Below, in pieces: positions 26,665-35,239 of a stretch of DNA of 64,000 bases; position 1 is the first letter of the stretch, and each line of letters starts with the position of its first letter. Below the pieces are notes generated by a model. It saw only the letters and a program-made list of their open reading frames with translations. It did no database searches and was not told the DNA's origin. Location of the stretch: positions 424,303-488,302 of the forward strand of contig PIZR01000001.1 of the NCBI GenBank assembly GCA_002835675.1. Direction: 5' to 3'. Source of the DNA: Bacillus sp. BA3 (GTDB lineage Bacteria > Bacillota > Bacilli > Bacillales > DSM-1321). The position numbers were made by a program, and so were the translations under genes.

Positions 26665-28224
26665 ATGACAACTACCGATTGTTTACATCCTATGGATATT
26701 AAAGAGGTTGTACTAGGAGATGATGCCATCTCAATCCAAGAGGTAATTGCGGTTGCAAGATATGGTGCAAAAGTTACTTTCACTGAGGCCTATCGTGAAA
26801 GGGTGGATAAATCACGAAGCTTAATAGACAAGTTTTTAGATGATAATAGATTGATTTACGGTGTAACGACAGGTTTTGGCAGTAATATGACGGAGGTGAT
26901 TTCTCCACTTGACGCCGAAACCCTTCAACGGAATATTGTTCGTTCACATGCCGTATCTGTTGGGGAAACTCTTGAAAAAGAAGTCGTAAGAGCCATTCAA
27001 TTGATGATCCTCGTGAATTTAGGCCAAGGTTATTCAGGGGTCCGTTTACAAGTTTTAAACCTTATCGCTTCAATGTTAAATCACGATATACTTCCCTATG
27101 TTCCAGGTGATGGGTCAGTGGGGTATCTTTCTCCTGAAGCCCACATGGCCTTAGTGGTGATTGGTGAGGGGAAGGCATGGTATAAAGGTGAGCTCATACC
27201 TGGCATGGAAGCTTTAGAGAAAGCTGGATTAGCACCTGTTACATTGGGTGCTAAAGAAGGATTGGCACTTACAAGCGGGACTACTTCCGTTACTGCGATT
27301 GCTGTCCTGGCTTTATACAATAGCATGCAAGCCGCGAAAACCGCCGACATTACGGGAGCAATGTCTTTAGAAGTGCTAAAAGGTACAATAAAAGCATTTG
27401 ATCCCCGTCCCCACGCATTGAAAAAACATGAGGAACAGGCTAAGACAGCCAGGAATGTTACAAGGATTCTTGAAGGCAGCCAAATCATTGAAACTTACAA
27501 GGAACATAGATTACAAGATGCACTTAGCCTACGATGCATTCCACAAGTCCATGGAGCCATAAAAAAAGTTTTGAAGGACGCTGCTGTTTCGATCGAGAAT
27601 GAAATGAACTCTGTAAGTGACAATCCTCTGATTTTTCCGGAAGAGGAAGATGGAATTGCCCTGATGGCGGGGAATTTTGATGGTTCATTTGTTGGGATTT
27701 ATACGGATGCGATTTCCATCGCGTTAGCAAACCTAGCAAAAATAACAGAACGCAGAATAGATCGGCTTGTAAACCATCACCTTAGTGAATTACCTAATTT
27801 CTTAGTGGTTAATCCAGGTTTAAATAGTGGCTACATGATTCCGCAATATACAGCCGCCGGGCTATTGAATGAAATCAGGGTGCTCTCGCATCCAGCCACA
27901 ATAGATAATATCCCTACCTGCGCAAATCAAGAAGACGTGATAAGTTTTGCCTATTTCGCTGCGAAGAAAGCCTATCGGATTTCGAAGAAACTTGAATATA
28001 TTTTAGCTATCGAACTGATGACGGCAACCCAAGCAATGGATTTTCATCTGCCCTTGAAACCGTCATCGGTCACGGAGGGGGTATATCATTTAGTTCGGAG
28101 CGAAGTCCCGATGGTTGAAGAAGACCGCTTTTTCCATCCTGACATTGAAGCGATATATAGGCAAATTCATGAAGGGGAAATAGTGAAGTTCGTTGAAACG
28201 GCAATCGGGGAAATAGAGTTCTAA
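26665..28224 (+). CDS. HutH-like lyase lacking the MIO-forming triad
   Basis: This 519-residue member of the histidine/phenylalanine ammonia-lyase family keeps the active-site Tyr (IYGVTTGFG, Tyr65), the RSHAVSVGE His, Gln284 and Arg290 in the LQDALSLRCIPQVHGA segment, and ANQED. The loop that normally reads GSLGASGDLAPLSH is GSVGYLSPEAH at residues 150-160. The Ala-Ser-Gly that cyclises into MIO is deleted, and residue offsets to HutH fall from +12 before the loop to +9 after it. The Asn that follows is Ser204, the Tyr of QDAYSLRC is Leu287, and GGNFHG has become AGNFDG (Asp339). Ergothionase, a known MIO-less relative, eliminates trimethylamine. A methylated-histidine lyase is therefore plausible. 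The ATG 26665 start is set by GAGGTGAT. Confidence 0.85.
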   Translation: MTTTDCLHPMDIKEVVLGDDAISIQEVIAVARYGAKVTFTEAYRERVDKSRSLIDKFLDDNRLIYGVTTGFGSNMTEVISPLDAETLQRNIVRSHAVSVGETLEKEVVRAIQLMILVNLGQGYSGVRLQVLNLIASMLNHDILPYVPGDGSVGYLSPEAHMALVVIGEGKAWYKGELIPGMEALEKAGLAPVTLGAKEGLALTSGTTSVTAIAVLALYNSMQAAKTADITGAMSLEVLKGTIKAFDPRPHALKKHEEQAKTARNVTRILEGSQIIETYKEHRLQDALSLRCIPQVHGAIKKVLKDAAVSIENEMNSVSDNPLIFPEEEDGIALMAGNFDGSFVGIYTDAISIALANLAKITERRIDRLVNHHLSELPNFLVVNPGLNSGYMIPQYTAAGLLNEIRVLSHPATIDNIPTCANQEDVISFAYFAAKKAYRISKKLEYILAIELMTATQAMDFHLPLKPSSVTEGVYHLVRSEVPMVEEDRFFHPDIEAIYRQIHEGEIVKFVETAIGEIEF

Positions 28225-28232
28225 AACTATGT

Positions 28233-28280
28233 GGAAGCTGTTTTACTTTATTAAATAAGGTAAAATGGCTTCCCTTTTTT
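28233..28280 (+). terminator. terminator after the MIO-less lyase gene
   Basis: GGAAGCTGTTTTAC pairs with GTAAAATGGCTTCC (two G-U pairs), followed by CTTTTTT. It may reduce read-through into the oxidase gene. Confidence 0.65.
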
Positions 28281-28318
28281 AAAATGAAGGATCATATTTA
28301 AAGGAGGAGGGATGAAAG

Positions 28319-29446
28319 ATGCATTATGATGTAATTGTAATTGGAGCTGGATCTATGGGAATGTCTTCAGGTTATTATCTATCAAAAAATGGACAAAAAG
28401 TATTAGTATTGGATTCCTTTGCTCCTCCTCATAATAAGGGCAGCCATCACGGGGAAACAAGAATTATTAGACATGCTTATGGTGAAGGCAGGGAGTATAT
28501 TTCTTTGGCACTTAAATCCCAAGAGCTATGGGGTGAGTTGGAAAGAAATTCGGGGAAACAATTATTTCTTCCAACGGGGGTCCTGAATGCTGGTAGCGAA
28601 AATTCCACTTTCATTAAGCAAGTGATAGCGGGTTCAAACGAATATGGGTTACCTATGAAAATCTTGGATTACCATGAAATTCATGATAGATGGCCTGGAA
28701 TAACACTGCCGGAAGACTACATTGGATGCTATGAATCGACTTCGGGCGTATTGAAAAGTGAAGAGTGCTTAAGAGCGTATCAACAACTTGCGAAATATCA
28801 TGGTGCCGACATCAGGGTAAACAGTGAAGTTAAGAAGATAGTTGTTCATGGGGATGGGGTCACGATTAAAACGGATGAACAGACATTCCACTCAGAATCT
28901 TTAGTGGTTGCAGTTGGGGCGTGGGCACCGAAAATCTTGGCGATGTTAGATTTGAATTTGCCGCTGGAACCAATCAGAAAAACATTTGCATGGTTTCATG
29001 CAAATGAAAGATTATATAATCATAATGAGTTTCCGGCTTTTTCTTTTGATACTTCAGTTGGTACATACTATGGCTTTCCTAGTATAAATGGTTCTGGAAT
29101 GAAAGTAGGGAGACATGATGGGGGAACCCGTATAAATCCTGATGGCTGTATTGAAGGTTTTGGTGAATTGGATGAAGATGAGGGAGATTTGGTGAAGTTT
29201 TTCCGGAAATATATGCCTGCTGATCAAAAATTGAAATATGGGAAAACTTGCATCTACACCATGACCCCTGATGAGCATTTTATAGTGGATAAACATCCTT
29301 ATTATCCACACATTGCCATAGCAGCAGGTTTCTCTGGACATGGTTTTAAATTCAGCAGTGTAATGGGGGAAATTTTGAGTGACTTGATTATCTCCGGTAC
29401 GAGCAAGGAAGATATTTCATTGTTTTCTATTAATCGATTTAATTAA
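28319..29446 (+). CDS. solA: N-methyl amino acid oxidase (SolA/MTOX family)
   Basis: This 375-residue flavoprotein has VIVIGAGSMGMSSGYYLSK (FAD-binding), then GSHHGETRIIRHAYGEGREY near residue 42. TCIYTMTPDEHFIVD carries Cys311, the expected covalent FAD attachment site, and GFSGHGFKFSSVMGEI closes the FAD site. These match N-methyl-L-tryptophan oxidase (SolA) of E. coli as I remember it, a sarcosine-oxidase relative that removes N-methyl groups as formaldehyde. Next to a MIO-less lyase and hut genes, an N-methylated histidine or its by-product is a possible substrate. A terminator precedes it, so it may also be a separate unit. Confidence 0.85.
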   Translation: MHYDVIVIGAGSMGMSSGYYLSKNGQKVLVLDSFAPPHNKGSHHGETRIIRHAYGEGREYISLALKSQELWGELERNSGKQLFLPTGVLNAGSENSTFIKQVIAGSNEYGLPMKILDYHEIHDRWPGITLPEDYIGCYESTSGVLKSEECLRAYQQLAKYHGADIRVNSEVKKIVVHGDGVTIKTDEQTFHSESLVVAVGAWAPKILAMLDLNLPLEPIRKTFAWFHANERLYNHNEFPAFSFDTSVGTYYGFPSINGSGMKVGRHDGGTRINPDGCIEGFGELDEDEGDLVKFFRKYMPADQKLKYGKTCIYTMTPDEHFIVDKHPYYPHIAIAAGFSGHGFKFSSVMGEILSDLIISGTSKEDISLFSINRFN

Positions 29447-29528
29447 AGACTTGAAAAAAATATTTCGCCATCGAGATGAAAATACAAAATCACAAGTTTA
29501 ACTTGAACCTGCATATAGAATGAAAATC

Positions 29529-29570
29529 AAAGTCGTTGATTCCTTATCATAGGAATCAACGACTTTTTTT
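29529..29570 (+). terminator. strong terminator of the hut-like island
   Basis: A perfect 16-bp stem, AAAGTCGTTGATTCCT paired with AGGAATCAACGACTTT, is followed by T residues. Confidence 0.85.
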
Positions 29571-29711
29571 ATCAGCAAAAAAAGGTTTAGTATATGTTTT
29601 TGCCGGTTTATTGATATTACATCTATGTACATAATCTTCTGTTTAATCAAAGATAATAGTAGAAGAAAACATCAATGATATTCAAGATAAATGAAAAAAT
29701 ACAAAAACATA

Positions 29712-29728
29712 TGTTAGGTTAGCTAACA
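29712..29728. promoter_or_regulatory. palindrome upstream of the pxp promoter
   Basis: TGTTAG and CTAACA form an inverted repeat within TGTTAGGTTAGCTAACA, which also contains the perfect palindrome GTTAGCTAAC. It ends 6 bp before the -35 box, a position that suits an activator. Confidence 0.45.
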
Positions 29729-29734
29729 ATTATA

Positions 29735-29763
29735 TTGTCGAAATAAAAAAAACATGCTAGAAT
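29735..29763 (+). promoter_or_regulatory. sigma-A promoter of the pxp operon
   Basis: TTGTCG and TAGAAT are separated by exactly 17 bp. The -10 box lies 140 bp upstream of pxpA. Confidence 0.65.
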
Positions 29764-29768
29764 AAGAA

Positions 29769-29808
29769 TATTCCGAAATATGAAACACTAATTCCGAATT
29801 TCGGAATT
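29769..29808. promoter_or_regulatory. operator-like palindromes at the pxp transcription start
   Basis: AATTCCGAATTTCGGAATT (29790-29808) is a perfect 9-bp-arm palindrome around T. A related half, ATATTCCGAAATAT, sits at 29769-29782 over the expected start site. The placement suggests a repressor. Confidence 0.55.
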
Positions 29809-29902
29809 TTATGAAATTTAATGAAAGTGAAATACTTATTTTTTTATCTACATATTTATAGGTTTTATTGTTCGAAATTTCTGTAAATAGGAGGAATGTA
29901 CA

Positions 29903-30664
29903 ATGAATACAGTTGATTTGAATTGTGATTTAGGAGAGAGCTTTGGCACATATCGAATTGGAAATGATGCAGAGATTTTGGATTATGTAACATCTGTCAA
30001 TGTTGCTTGTGGATTTCATGCTGGCGATCCGACCGTTATGAGAAAAACGGTTCAGCTTGCTTTAGAGAAAGAAGTAAAAATAGGAGCCCACCCAGGTTTC
30101 CAGGATTTAATAGGTTTTGGCAGACGCAATATGAATATTTCACCACAGGAAGCTTATGATATTGTTGTCTATCAAATTGGTGCATTAAATGGCTTTTTGC
30201 AATCTGAAGGCGGTAATATGCAACATGTTAAACCACATGGTGCTTTGTACAATATGGCGGCAAAGAATAAAGAGTTGTCTCTTGCCATAGCTGAAGCTGT
30301 ATACAAAATTAATCCTGAGCTCATTTTATTTGGCTTGTCGGGCAGTGAATTAATACGTGCTGGACAGACCATTGGATTACAAACGGCTTGTGAAGTGTTT
30401 GCGGATCGGACATATCAACAAGATGGTTCATTGACTTCTCGTATGAAAGCGCATGCAATGATAGAAAATGATGAAGATGCTGTTGCACAAGTAATTCGAA
30501 TGGTTAAAGAAGGAAAGGTTTTGTCACAGCAAGGAACTGATGTGGCTTTAAAGGCAGATACAATTTGTATTCATGGGGACGGAGCACATGCTTTAACCTT
30601 TGCTCGTCATGTAAAAAAATCCTTAGAAATATCTGAAATTACAGTTAAGTCTATTTCTAAATAA
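29903..30664 (+). CDS. pxpA: 5-oxoprolinase subunit A (LamB/YcsF family)
   Basis: This 253-residue protein begins with the family hallmark [12 protein letters not shown] and contains [13 protein letters not shown] near residue 33, [15 protein letters not shown] near 60 and [11 protein letters not shown] near 110. PxpA, PxpB and PxpC together hydrolyse 5-oxoproline, a damage product of glutamate and glutamine, to glutamate using ATP in the cytoplasm. The gene starts at ATG after AGGAGGAATG and leads an operon that follows the B. subtilis order ycsF-ycsG-ycsI-kipI-kipA. kipR is absent. Confidence 0.92.
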   Translation: MNTVDLNCDLGESFGTYRIGNDAEILDYVTSVNVACGFHAGDPTVMRKTVQLALEKEVKIGAHPGFQDLIGFGRRNMNISPQEAYDIVVYQIGALNGFLQSEGGNMQHVKPHGALYNMAAKNKELSLAIAEAVYKINPELILFGLSGSELIRAGQTIGLQTACEVFADRTYQQDGSLTSRMKAHAMIENDEDAVAQVIRMVKEGKVLSQQGTDVALKADTICIHGDGAHALTFARHVKKSLEISEITVKSISK

Positions 30665-30693
30665 AATCACAAACATCTAGGAGGAAGATTCCA

Positions 30694-31923
30694 TTGGAGC
30701 AAATCAAGAATTCAACTGACCCGAAAAAAAATCATTCTAAGCCAAAAACTAACAGGACCTTATTGCTAGGTGCAGCATTTCTTATGGCAACATCAGCCAT
30801 AGGACCAGGTTTTTTAATGCAGACAACTGTTTATACCCAAAGTCTTGCAGCAAGTTTTGGGTTTGTTATCCTTATTTCAGTTATTCTTGATATTTTTGCA
30901 CAAACAAATGTATGGCGCATTATTGCTGTATCTGAAAAACGAGGACAAGAGATTGCAAACATGGTTCTTCCAGGACTAGGTTATGTTCTAGCGGCACTCA
31001 TAGTTATGGGGGGGCTAGCATTTAATATAGGGAACATCGCAGGAGCTGGACTTGGTCTAAATGCGATGATTGGAATTTCCCCAACAACTGGAGCAGCAAT
31101 TAGTGCAGTTATTGCAGTATTAATATTTGTAGTAAAAGAAGCAGGAAAAGCGATGGACCGCTTTACACAAATTGCAGGCTTTTTTATGATCTGTTTGATG
31201 ATATATGTTGCATGGACAACTTCTCCTCCAGTTGGAGAAGCAGTAGTGAAGACATTTGCACCTGATAAGATTGATATTATCGCAATCGTTACATTAGTTG
31301 GGGGATCTGTGGGTGGCTATATTACATTTGCTGGCGGTCATCGTCTATTGGATGCAGGAGTGAAAGGTGTCGGAGCACTGCCACAAGTAACAAAGAGTTC
31401 AGTAATGGGTATTTTAATAACCACAGTTATGCGAGTTGCATTATTTTTAGCAGTTCTAGGTGTTGTATCTAAAGGCTTGCAAATTGATTCAGAAAACCCT
31501 GCGGCATCCGTTTTTCAACTTGCTGCTGGAAATGTAGGCTATAAAATGTTTGGTATTGTTATGTGGGCTGCAGCAATCACATCAGTAGTTGGTGCTGCAT
31601 ATACTTCTGTTTCGTTTATCAGAACATTCAGCGAAAAAATAAATAAAAAGGCTAACTGGATTATCATTGGCTTTATAGTCGTATCGACCATTTGCTTTCT
31701 ATTAATTGGTCAACCGGTTAAAGTACTGCTTGTAGTAGGGGCAATTAATGGTCTGATTTTACCAATTGCACTTGGTACACTTTTAATTGCGGCATATAAG
31801 AAGAATATTGTGGGTGATTATAAACATCCTTTATGGTTGACGATATCCGGTGTATTTGTGGTAATCATCATGGCGTTAATGGGCGTATATACATTAATGA
31901 AACAACTGCCCGCTCTTTTTTAA
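30694..31923 (+). CDS. ycsG: NRAMP-family transporter (YcsG)
   Basis: This 409-residue protein has about eleven membrane helices. The N-terminal LLGAAFLMATSAIGPGFLMQT corresponds to the first NRAMP helix, where metal transporters have a D-P-G-N motif. Here the motif reads A-I-G-P-G-F, so the metal-binding Asp/Asn are missing and divalent metal is unlikely to be the substrate. Its place between pxpA and ycsI suggests uptake of 5-oxoproline or a related amino acid. The TTG start is set by AGGAGGAAG. Confidence 0.85.
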   Translation: MEQIKNSTDPKKNHSKPKTNRTLLLGAAFLMATSAIGPGFLMQTTVYTQSLAASFGFVILISVILDIFAQTNVWRIIAVSEKRGQEIANMVLPGLGYVLAALIVMGGLAFNIGNIAGAGLGLNAMIGISPTTGAAISAVIAVLIFVVKEAGKAMDRFTQIAGFFMICLMIYVAWTTSPPVGEAVVKTFAPDKIDIIAIVTLVGGSVGGYITFAGGHRLLDAGVKGVGALPQVTKSSVMGILITTVMRVALFLAVLGVVSKGLQIDSENPAASVFQLAAGNVGYKMFGIVMWAAAITSVVGAAYTSVSFIRTFSEKINKKANWIIIGFIVVSTICFLLIGQPVKVLLVVGAINGLILPIALGTLLIAAYKKNIVGDYKHPLWLTISGVFVVIIMALMGVYTLMKQLPALF

Positions 31924-32002
31924 TGATACATCAATAAAACGGGGTGGAAGTGGCGTGCTAGTTTGTCACTGACTCCCAGTTCTTAATAGGAGATGAATAT
32001 TA

Positions 32003-32794
32003 ATGATCGATCTTTCTCAAGCTACCCCGGCTGAATTGCGCGCAATGATCCGCAACAATGAATTGATTAAGCCAACTGCTGGAATGGCAAACGGATATGC
32101 ACAAGCAAACTTGGCCATCTTAAAAAAAGAGCATGCTTTTGATTTTTTATTGTTTTGTCAGCGTAATCCTAAGTCTTGTCCACTTCTAGACGTAACAGAA
32201 ATTGGTTCTCCTATTCCTAAATTTGCTGCACAGTCTGGTGATATACGTACAGATATTCCAAAATACCGGATATATAAATATGGTGAATTAATGGAAGAAG
32301 TAACGGATATTTCAGATTATTGGGAAGATGATATGGTTGGGTTTTTAATCGGTTGCAGCTTTACATTTGAACATGCCCTTTTAAACAACGATATTTCCAT
32401 TCGTCATATTGAAGAGAACTGTAATGTACCGATGTATAAAACGAATATTTCATGTGTTGAAGCAGGGATATTTCACGGGAAAATGGTAGCGAGCATGCGT
32501 CCGATTCCTCAGAAAGATGTGGTGCGAGCGGCTCAAGTTACATCGCGTTTTCCTGCTGTTCATGGTGGCCCAATCCATATTGGAGATCCGGAGGCGATTG
32601 GTGTTTCTAACATACAGCAACCTGATTTTGGTGATGCAGTAACGATTCGTGAAGGAGAAATGCCGGTCTTCTGGGCTTGTGGAGTAACGCCTCAATCTAT
32701 CGCAATGGAAACAAAACCGGCGATTATGATTACGCATGCACCAGGACATATGTTTATAACGGACATTCGTGATGAAAAATTAGGCGTTTTATAA
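32003..32794 (+). CDS. ycsI: putative hydro-lyase / D-glutamate cyclase-like protein (YcsI)
   Basis: This 263-residue DUF1445 protein begins ATPAELRAMIRNNELIKPTAG and includes CQRNPKSCPLLDVTE near residue 52, FLIGCSFTFEHALL near 113 and FWACGVTPQSIAM near 223. Mammalian relatives convert D-glutamate to 5-oxo-D-proline. The bacterial member in a 5-oxoprolinase operon probably acts on a related cyclised amino acid. AGGAGATGAATATT precedes ATG. Confidence 0.85.
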   Translation: MIDLSQATPAELRAMIRNNELIKPTAGMANGYAQANLAILKKEHAFDFLLFCQRNPKSCPLLDVTEIGSPIPKFAAQSGDIRTDIPKYRIYKYGELMEEVTDISDYWEDDMVGFLIGCSFTFEHALLNNDISIRHIEENCNVPMYKTNISCVEAGIFHGKMVASMRPIPQKDVVRAAQVTSRFPAVHGGPIHIGDPEAIGVSNIQQPDFGDAVTIREGEMPVFWACGVTPQSIAMETKPAIMITHAPGHMFITDIRDEKLGVL

Positions 32795-32821
32795 TATTAC
32801 TAACAGAAAGAGTTGAGTTCT

Positions 32822-33580
32822 ATGCCGGAAAAGCTTTTGAATAAAACTACATGCATACTGTCTCCCTTAGGCGATTCCGCAATCGTGATTACATTTGGGA
32901 ATGAAATTAAATACGACATTCACAAAAAAATTAAAATGTTTATGGATTTGCTTGAAGATGAACCTTTTGTTGGATTTATAGAATGTGTGCCGGCTTTTAC
33001 AAATTTGACAGTTTTTTATGATCCTCTAGTTATCTATAAGAAACAAAAACAAAGCAATAATGATGAATTTATTTCTCCATATGAAGTGGTTCGTTCTATC
33101 ATGGAAAGGAAACTACAGTGGTTAAAAGAAGATAAAAAGCTGACACATCGAACTGTTTCAATTCCTGTATGTTATGGGGGGGAATATGGCCCGGATTTGG
33201 AATATGTAGCTCGTTATAATAATTTAACTACTGATGAAGTCATCCATATTCATTCAAATGGTGAGTACTTAGCCTATATGATTGGATTTGCTCCAGGTTT
33301 TCCGTTTCTCGGTGGACTATCAGAAAAAATTGCAACACCTAGACGATCTTCTCCTAGAATGACCATACCAACAGGAGCAGTTGGAATTGCAGGTATGCAA
33401 ACGGGTGTATATCCAATATCTACGCCTGGAGGGTGGCAATTAATTGGACAAACGCCAACCAAACTATTCTTACCAGATGTAAATCCTCCAAGCCTATTAC
33501 AAGCAGGAGACATTGTGAAATTCCATCCAATTTCTAATCAAGAGTATAATGAAATTATTCTTAAGGAGGGGTTACAGTGA
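32822..33580 (+). CDS. pxpB: 5-oxoprolinase subunit B (KipI)
   Basis: This 252-residue protein matches KipI/PxpB, with SPLGDSAIVITFG at the start and the strongly conserved YMIGFAPGFPFLGGL near residue 155. GAVGIAGMQTGVYP and STPGGWQLIGQTP follow. Besides its 5-oxoprolinase role, KipI of B. subtilis inhibits the sporulation kinase KinA. I start at ATG 32822, with AGAAAGAG at a good distance; an upstream in-frame TTG at 32813 is possible. It overlaps pxpC by 4 bp. Confidence 0.9.
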   Translation: MPEKLLNKTTCILSPLGDSAIVITFGNEIKYDIHKKIKMFMDLLEDEPFVGFIECVPAFTNLTVFYDPLVIYKKQKQSNNDEFISPYEVVRSIMERKLQWLKEDKKLTHRTVSIPVCYGGEYGPDLEYVARYNNLTTDEVIHIHSNGEYLAYMIGFAPGFPFLGGLSEKIATPRRSSPRMTIPTGAVGIAGMQTGVYPISTPGGWQLIGQTPTKLFLPDVNPPSLLQAGDIVKFHPISNQEYNEIILKEGLQ

Positions 33581-34566
33581 GCCTGCGTGTAATCAAACCG
33601 GGATTATTAACTAGTATTCAGGATCTTGGAAGAAAAGGGTTTCAACAACATGGAGTGATTGTAAGCGGCGCAATGGATGCATATTCCCTAAGAATTGCCA
33701 ATATGTTAGTTGGCAATAAAGAAGGTGAAGCGGCCATGGAAATTACGTTAATGGGTCCGACTCTTAAAATAGAAAAAAATTGCTTGATCGCGATAACAGG
33801 TGGAAATTTATCACCTACTATTGACAGTCAAGCTGTTCCAATGTGGAAGCCTGTTTATGTAAAAAAAGGCTCTATTCTTCGATTCGTGGGATGTAAATCA
33901 GGTTGTAGGACTTATTTGTCTGTAGCGGGAGGATACGCTATTTCTACAGTTATGAATAGTAAAAGTACATATCTAAGAGGGGAAATTGGGGGCTATAAGG
34001 GAAGAGCATTAAAAGTAGATGATGTTGTGGATTTTAATGAAACTTCTACGATTCTAGATAACCGGGAGTTTAAAGAAGCGTTTATCGCTCCAAAGTGGTT
34101 TGTCAATGAAAAGGAGTTTATGCCAAGTCGCATGCCAGTTATTCGTTTCATAGATGGAAGCCAGTACGATTATTTTACGGACTCTAGTAAAGTTAGTTTT
34201 GCAGAGAATTTGTTTAAAGTTTCAAACCAATCTGATCGTATGGGCTATAGAATATCAGGTCCTTTGTTAGAGTTACAGGATAAAAGTGAGCTATTGTCTG
34301 AAGCAGTAACTAACGGGTCTGTTCAAGTTCCTCCTGATGGAAACCCTATCATTCTTCTTGCGGATAGCCAAACAACGGGAGGGTATCCTAAGATAGCTCA
34401 AGTGATTACTGCAGATTTACCATTAATTGCTCAGGTCAAACCAGGGGAAGCTATTCAATTTTCACGAGTAACCTTAAAAGAAGCCGAGCAGCATTTCCTT
34501 CAAAAAGAACAACAATTAAAAGATTTAAAGGTTTCGATTTCATTAGCTCTAAAAAACAGCATGTAA
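33577..34566 (+). CDS. pxpC: 5-oxoprolinase subunit C (KipA)
   Basis: This 329-residue biotin-dependent-carboxyltransferase-like protein opens with VIKPGLLTSIQDLGRKGFQ and has SGAMDAYSLRIANMLVGN near residue 30, CRTYLSVAGGYA near 108, SNQSDRMGYRISGP near 215 and ILLADSQTTGGYPKIA near 262. It completes the PxpABC complex. The GTG start lies within the end of pxpB (GTGA), so the two are coupled. Two hairpins after the stop end the operon. Confidence 0.92.
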   Translation: MSLRVIKPGLLTSIQDLGRKGFQQHGVIVSGAMDAYSLRIANMLVGNKEGEAAMEITLMGPTLKIEKNCLIAITGGNLSPTIDSQAVPMWKPVYVKKGSILRFVGCKSGCRTYLSVAGGYAISTVMNSKSTYLRGEIGGYKGRALKVDDVVDFNETSTILDNREFKEAFIAPKWFVNEKEFMPSRMPVIRFIDGSQYDYFTDSSKVSFAENLFKVSNQSDRMGYRISGPLLELQDKSELLSEAVTNGSVQVPPDGNPIILLADSQTTGGYPKIAQVITADLPLIAQVKPGEAIQFSRVTLKEAEQHFLQKEQQLKDLKVSISLALKNSM

Positions 34567-34570
34567 TATA

Positions 34571-34634
34571 GTTACTTCATCAAGAAGTAACAAAAGGAAG
34601 AGAGTACTCTTATTAAAAGGGTACTTTCTTTTTT
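34571..34634 (+). terminator. double terminator of the pxp operon
   Basis: GTTACTTC/GAAGTAAC (34571-34591) is followed by AGAGAGTACTCTT/AAGGGTACTTTCT (34599-34629, two G-U pairs) and six T. Confidence 0.75.
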
Positions 34635-34639
34635 GTTCA

Positions 34640-35167
34640 TAAATAATAAGTGAAAGATGGAGCCTCTATTTATTTTCTCAAGGCAGTTTTTCAAATAAAT
34701 TGTTGCTTTATTTTACCTTAATACTTGATGGCTGATGTGACTCCAACAAGTATTTTCTTTAATGACTGTATCAAGAATTACTTTATCTTGCGTTTAAGCT
34801 TAGTATTAACCGTTGAATTTCTATGTGGATTTTTATCGCTCCTATCTGATTAAATGTTTCGATCTATCAGAATTCTCTATCCCATTTTACTATGTATGTG
34901 CAATTCTTCTTTCAGTCAATAAAAATCTTGAATACTAATATCTTTTTGTGAGATTATGTCTCAATAATTTCACCTCTATATACTTATTTTCATTAAAAAA
35001 CATTTGTTTTCGGTAATCGATTTTATCATATGCAAAGACTGCAAAAACAACAAACATACCTTAATCATACTAACATCTAGAAAAACTTCTATCAGCATTT
35101 CCTACATTGCAAAATAAAATATAAAAACTGGAAAAGAGAAAACTTATACATTGAAATATAGTACAGG
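34640..35167. other. AT-rich stretch without a recognised gene
   Basis: About 530 bases between two terminators contain no supported coding frame on either strand. A strong terminator at 35168 ends it on the plus strand, which hints at an unannotated transcript, but I cannot point to a promoter with confidence. Confidence 0.35.
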
Positions 35168-35197
35168 CAGTTCTGCACATCAGAACTGTTTTTTTTA
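35168..35197 (+). terminator. terminator with no gene directly upstream
   Basis: CAGTTCTG pairs with CAGAACTG around CACAT and is followed by eight T. It insulates the nitrate operon. Confidence 0.75.
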
Positions 35198-35208
35198 TTT
35201 TAAAAGAT

Positions 35209-35224
35209 AGGGGAATTTTCCCCT
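35209..35224. promoter_or_regulatory. GC-rich palindrome, candidate NreC box
   Basis: AGGGGAATTTTCCCCT has perfect 7-bp arms around TT. NreC of staphylococci is known to bind GC-rich palindromes ahead of nitrate and nitrite genes. A second site, GGGAAGTCCC, lies at 35232-35241, two helical turns away. Confidence 0.55.
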
Positions 35225-35239
35225 TAGGATAGGGAAGTC

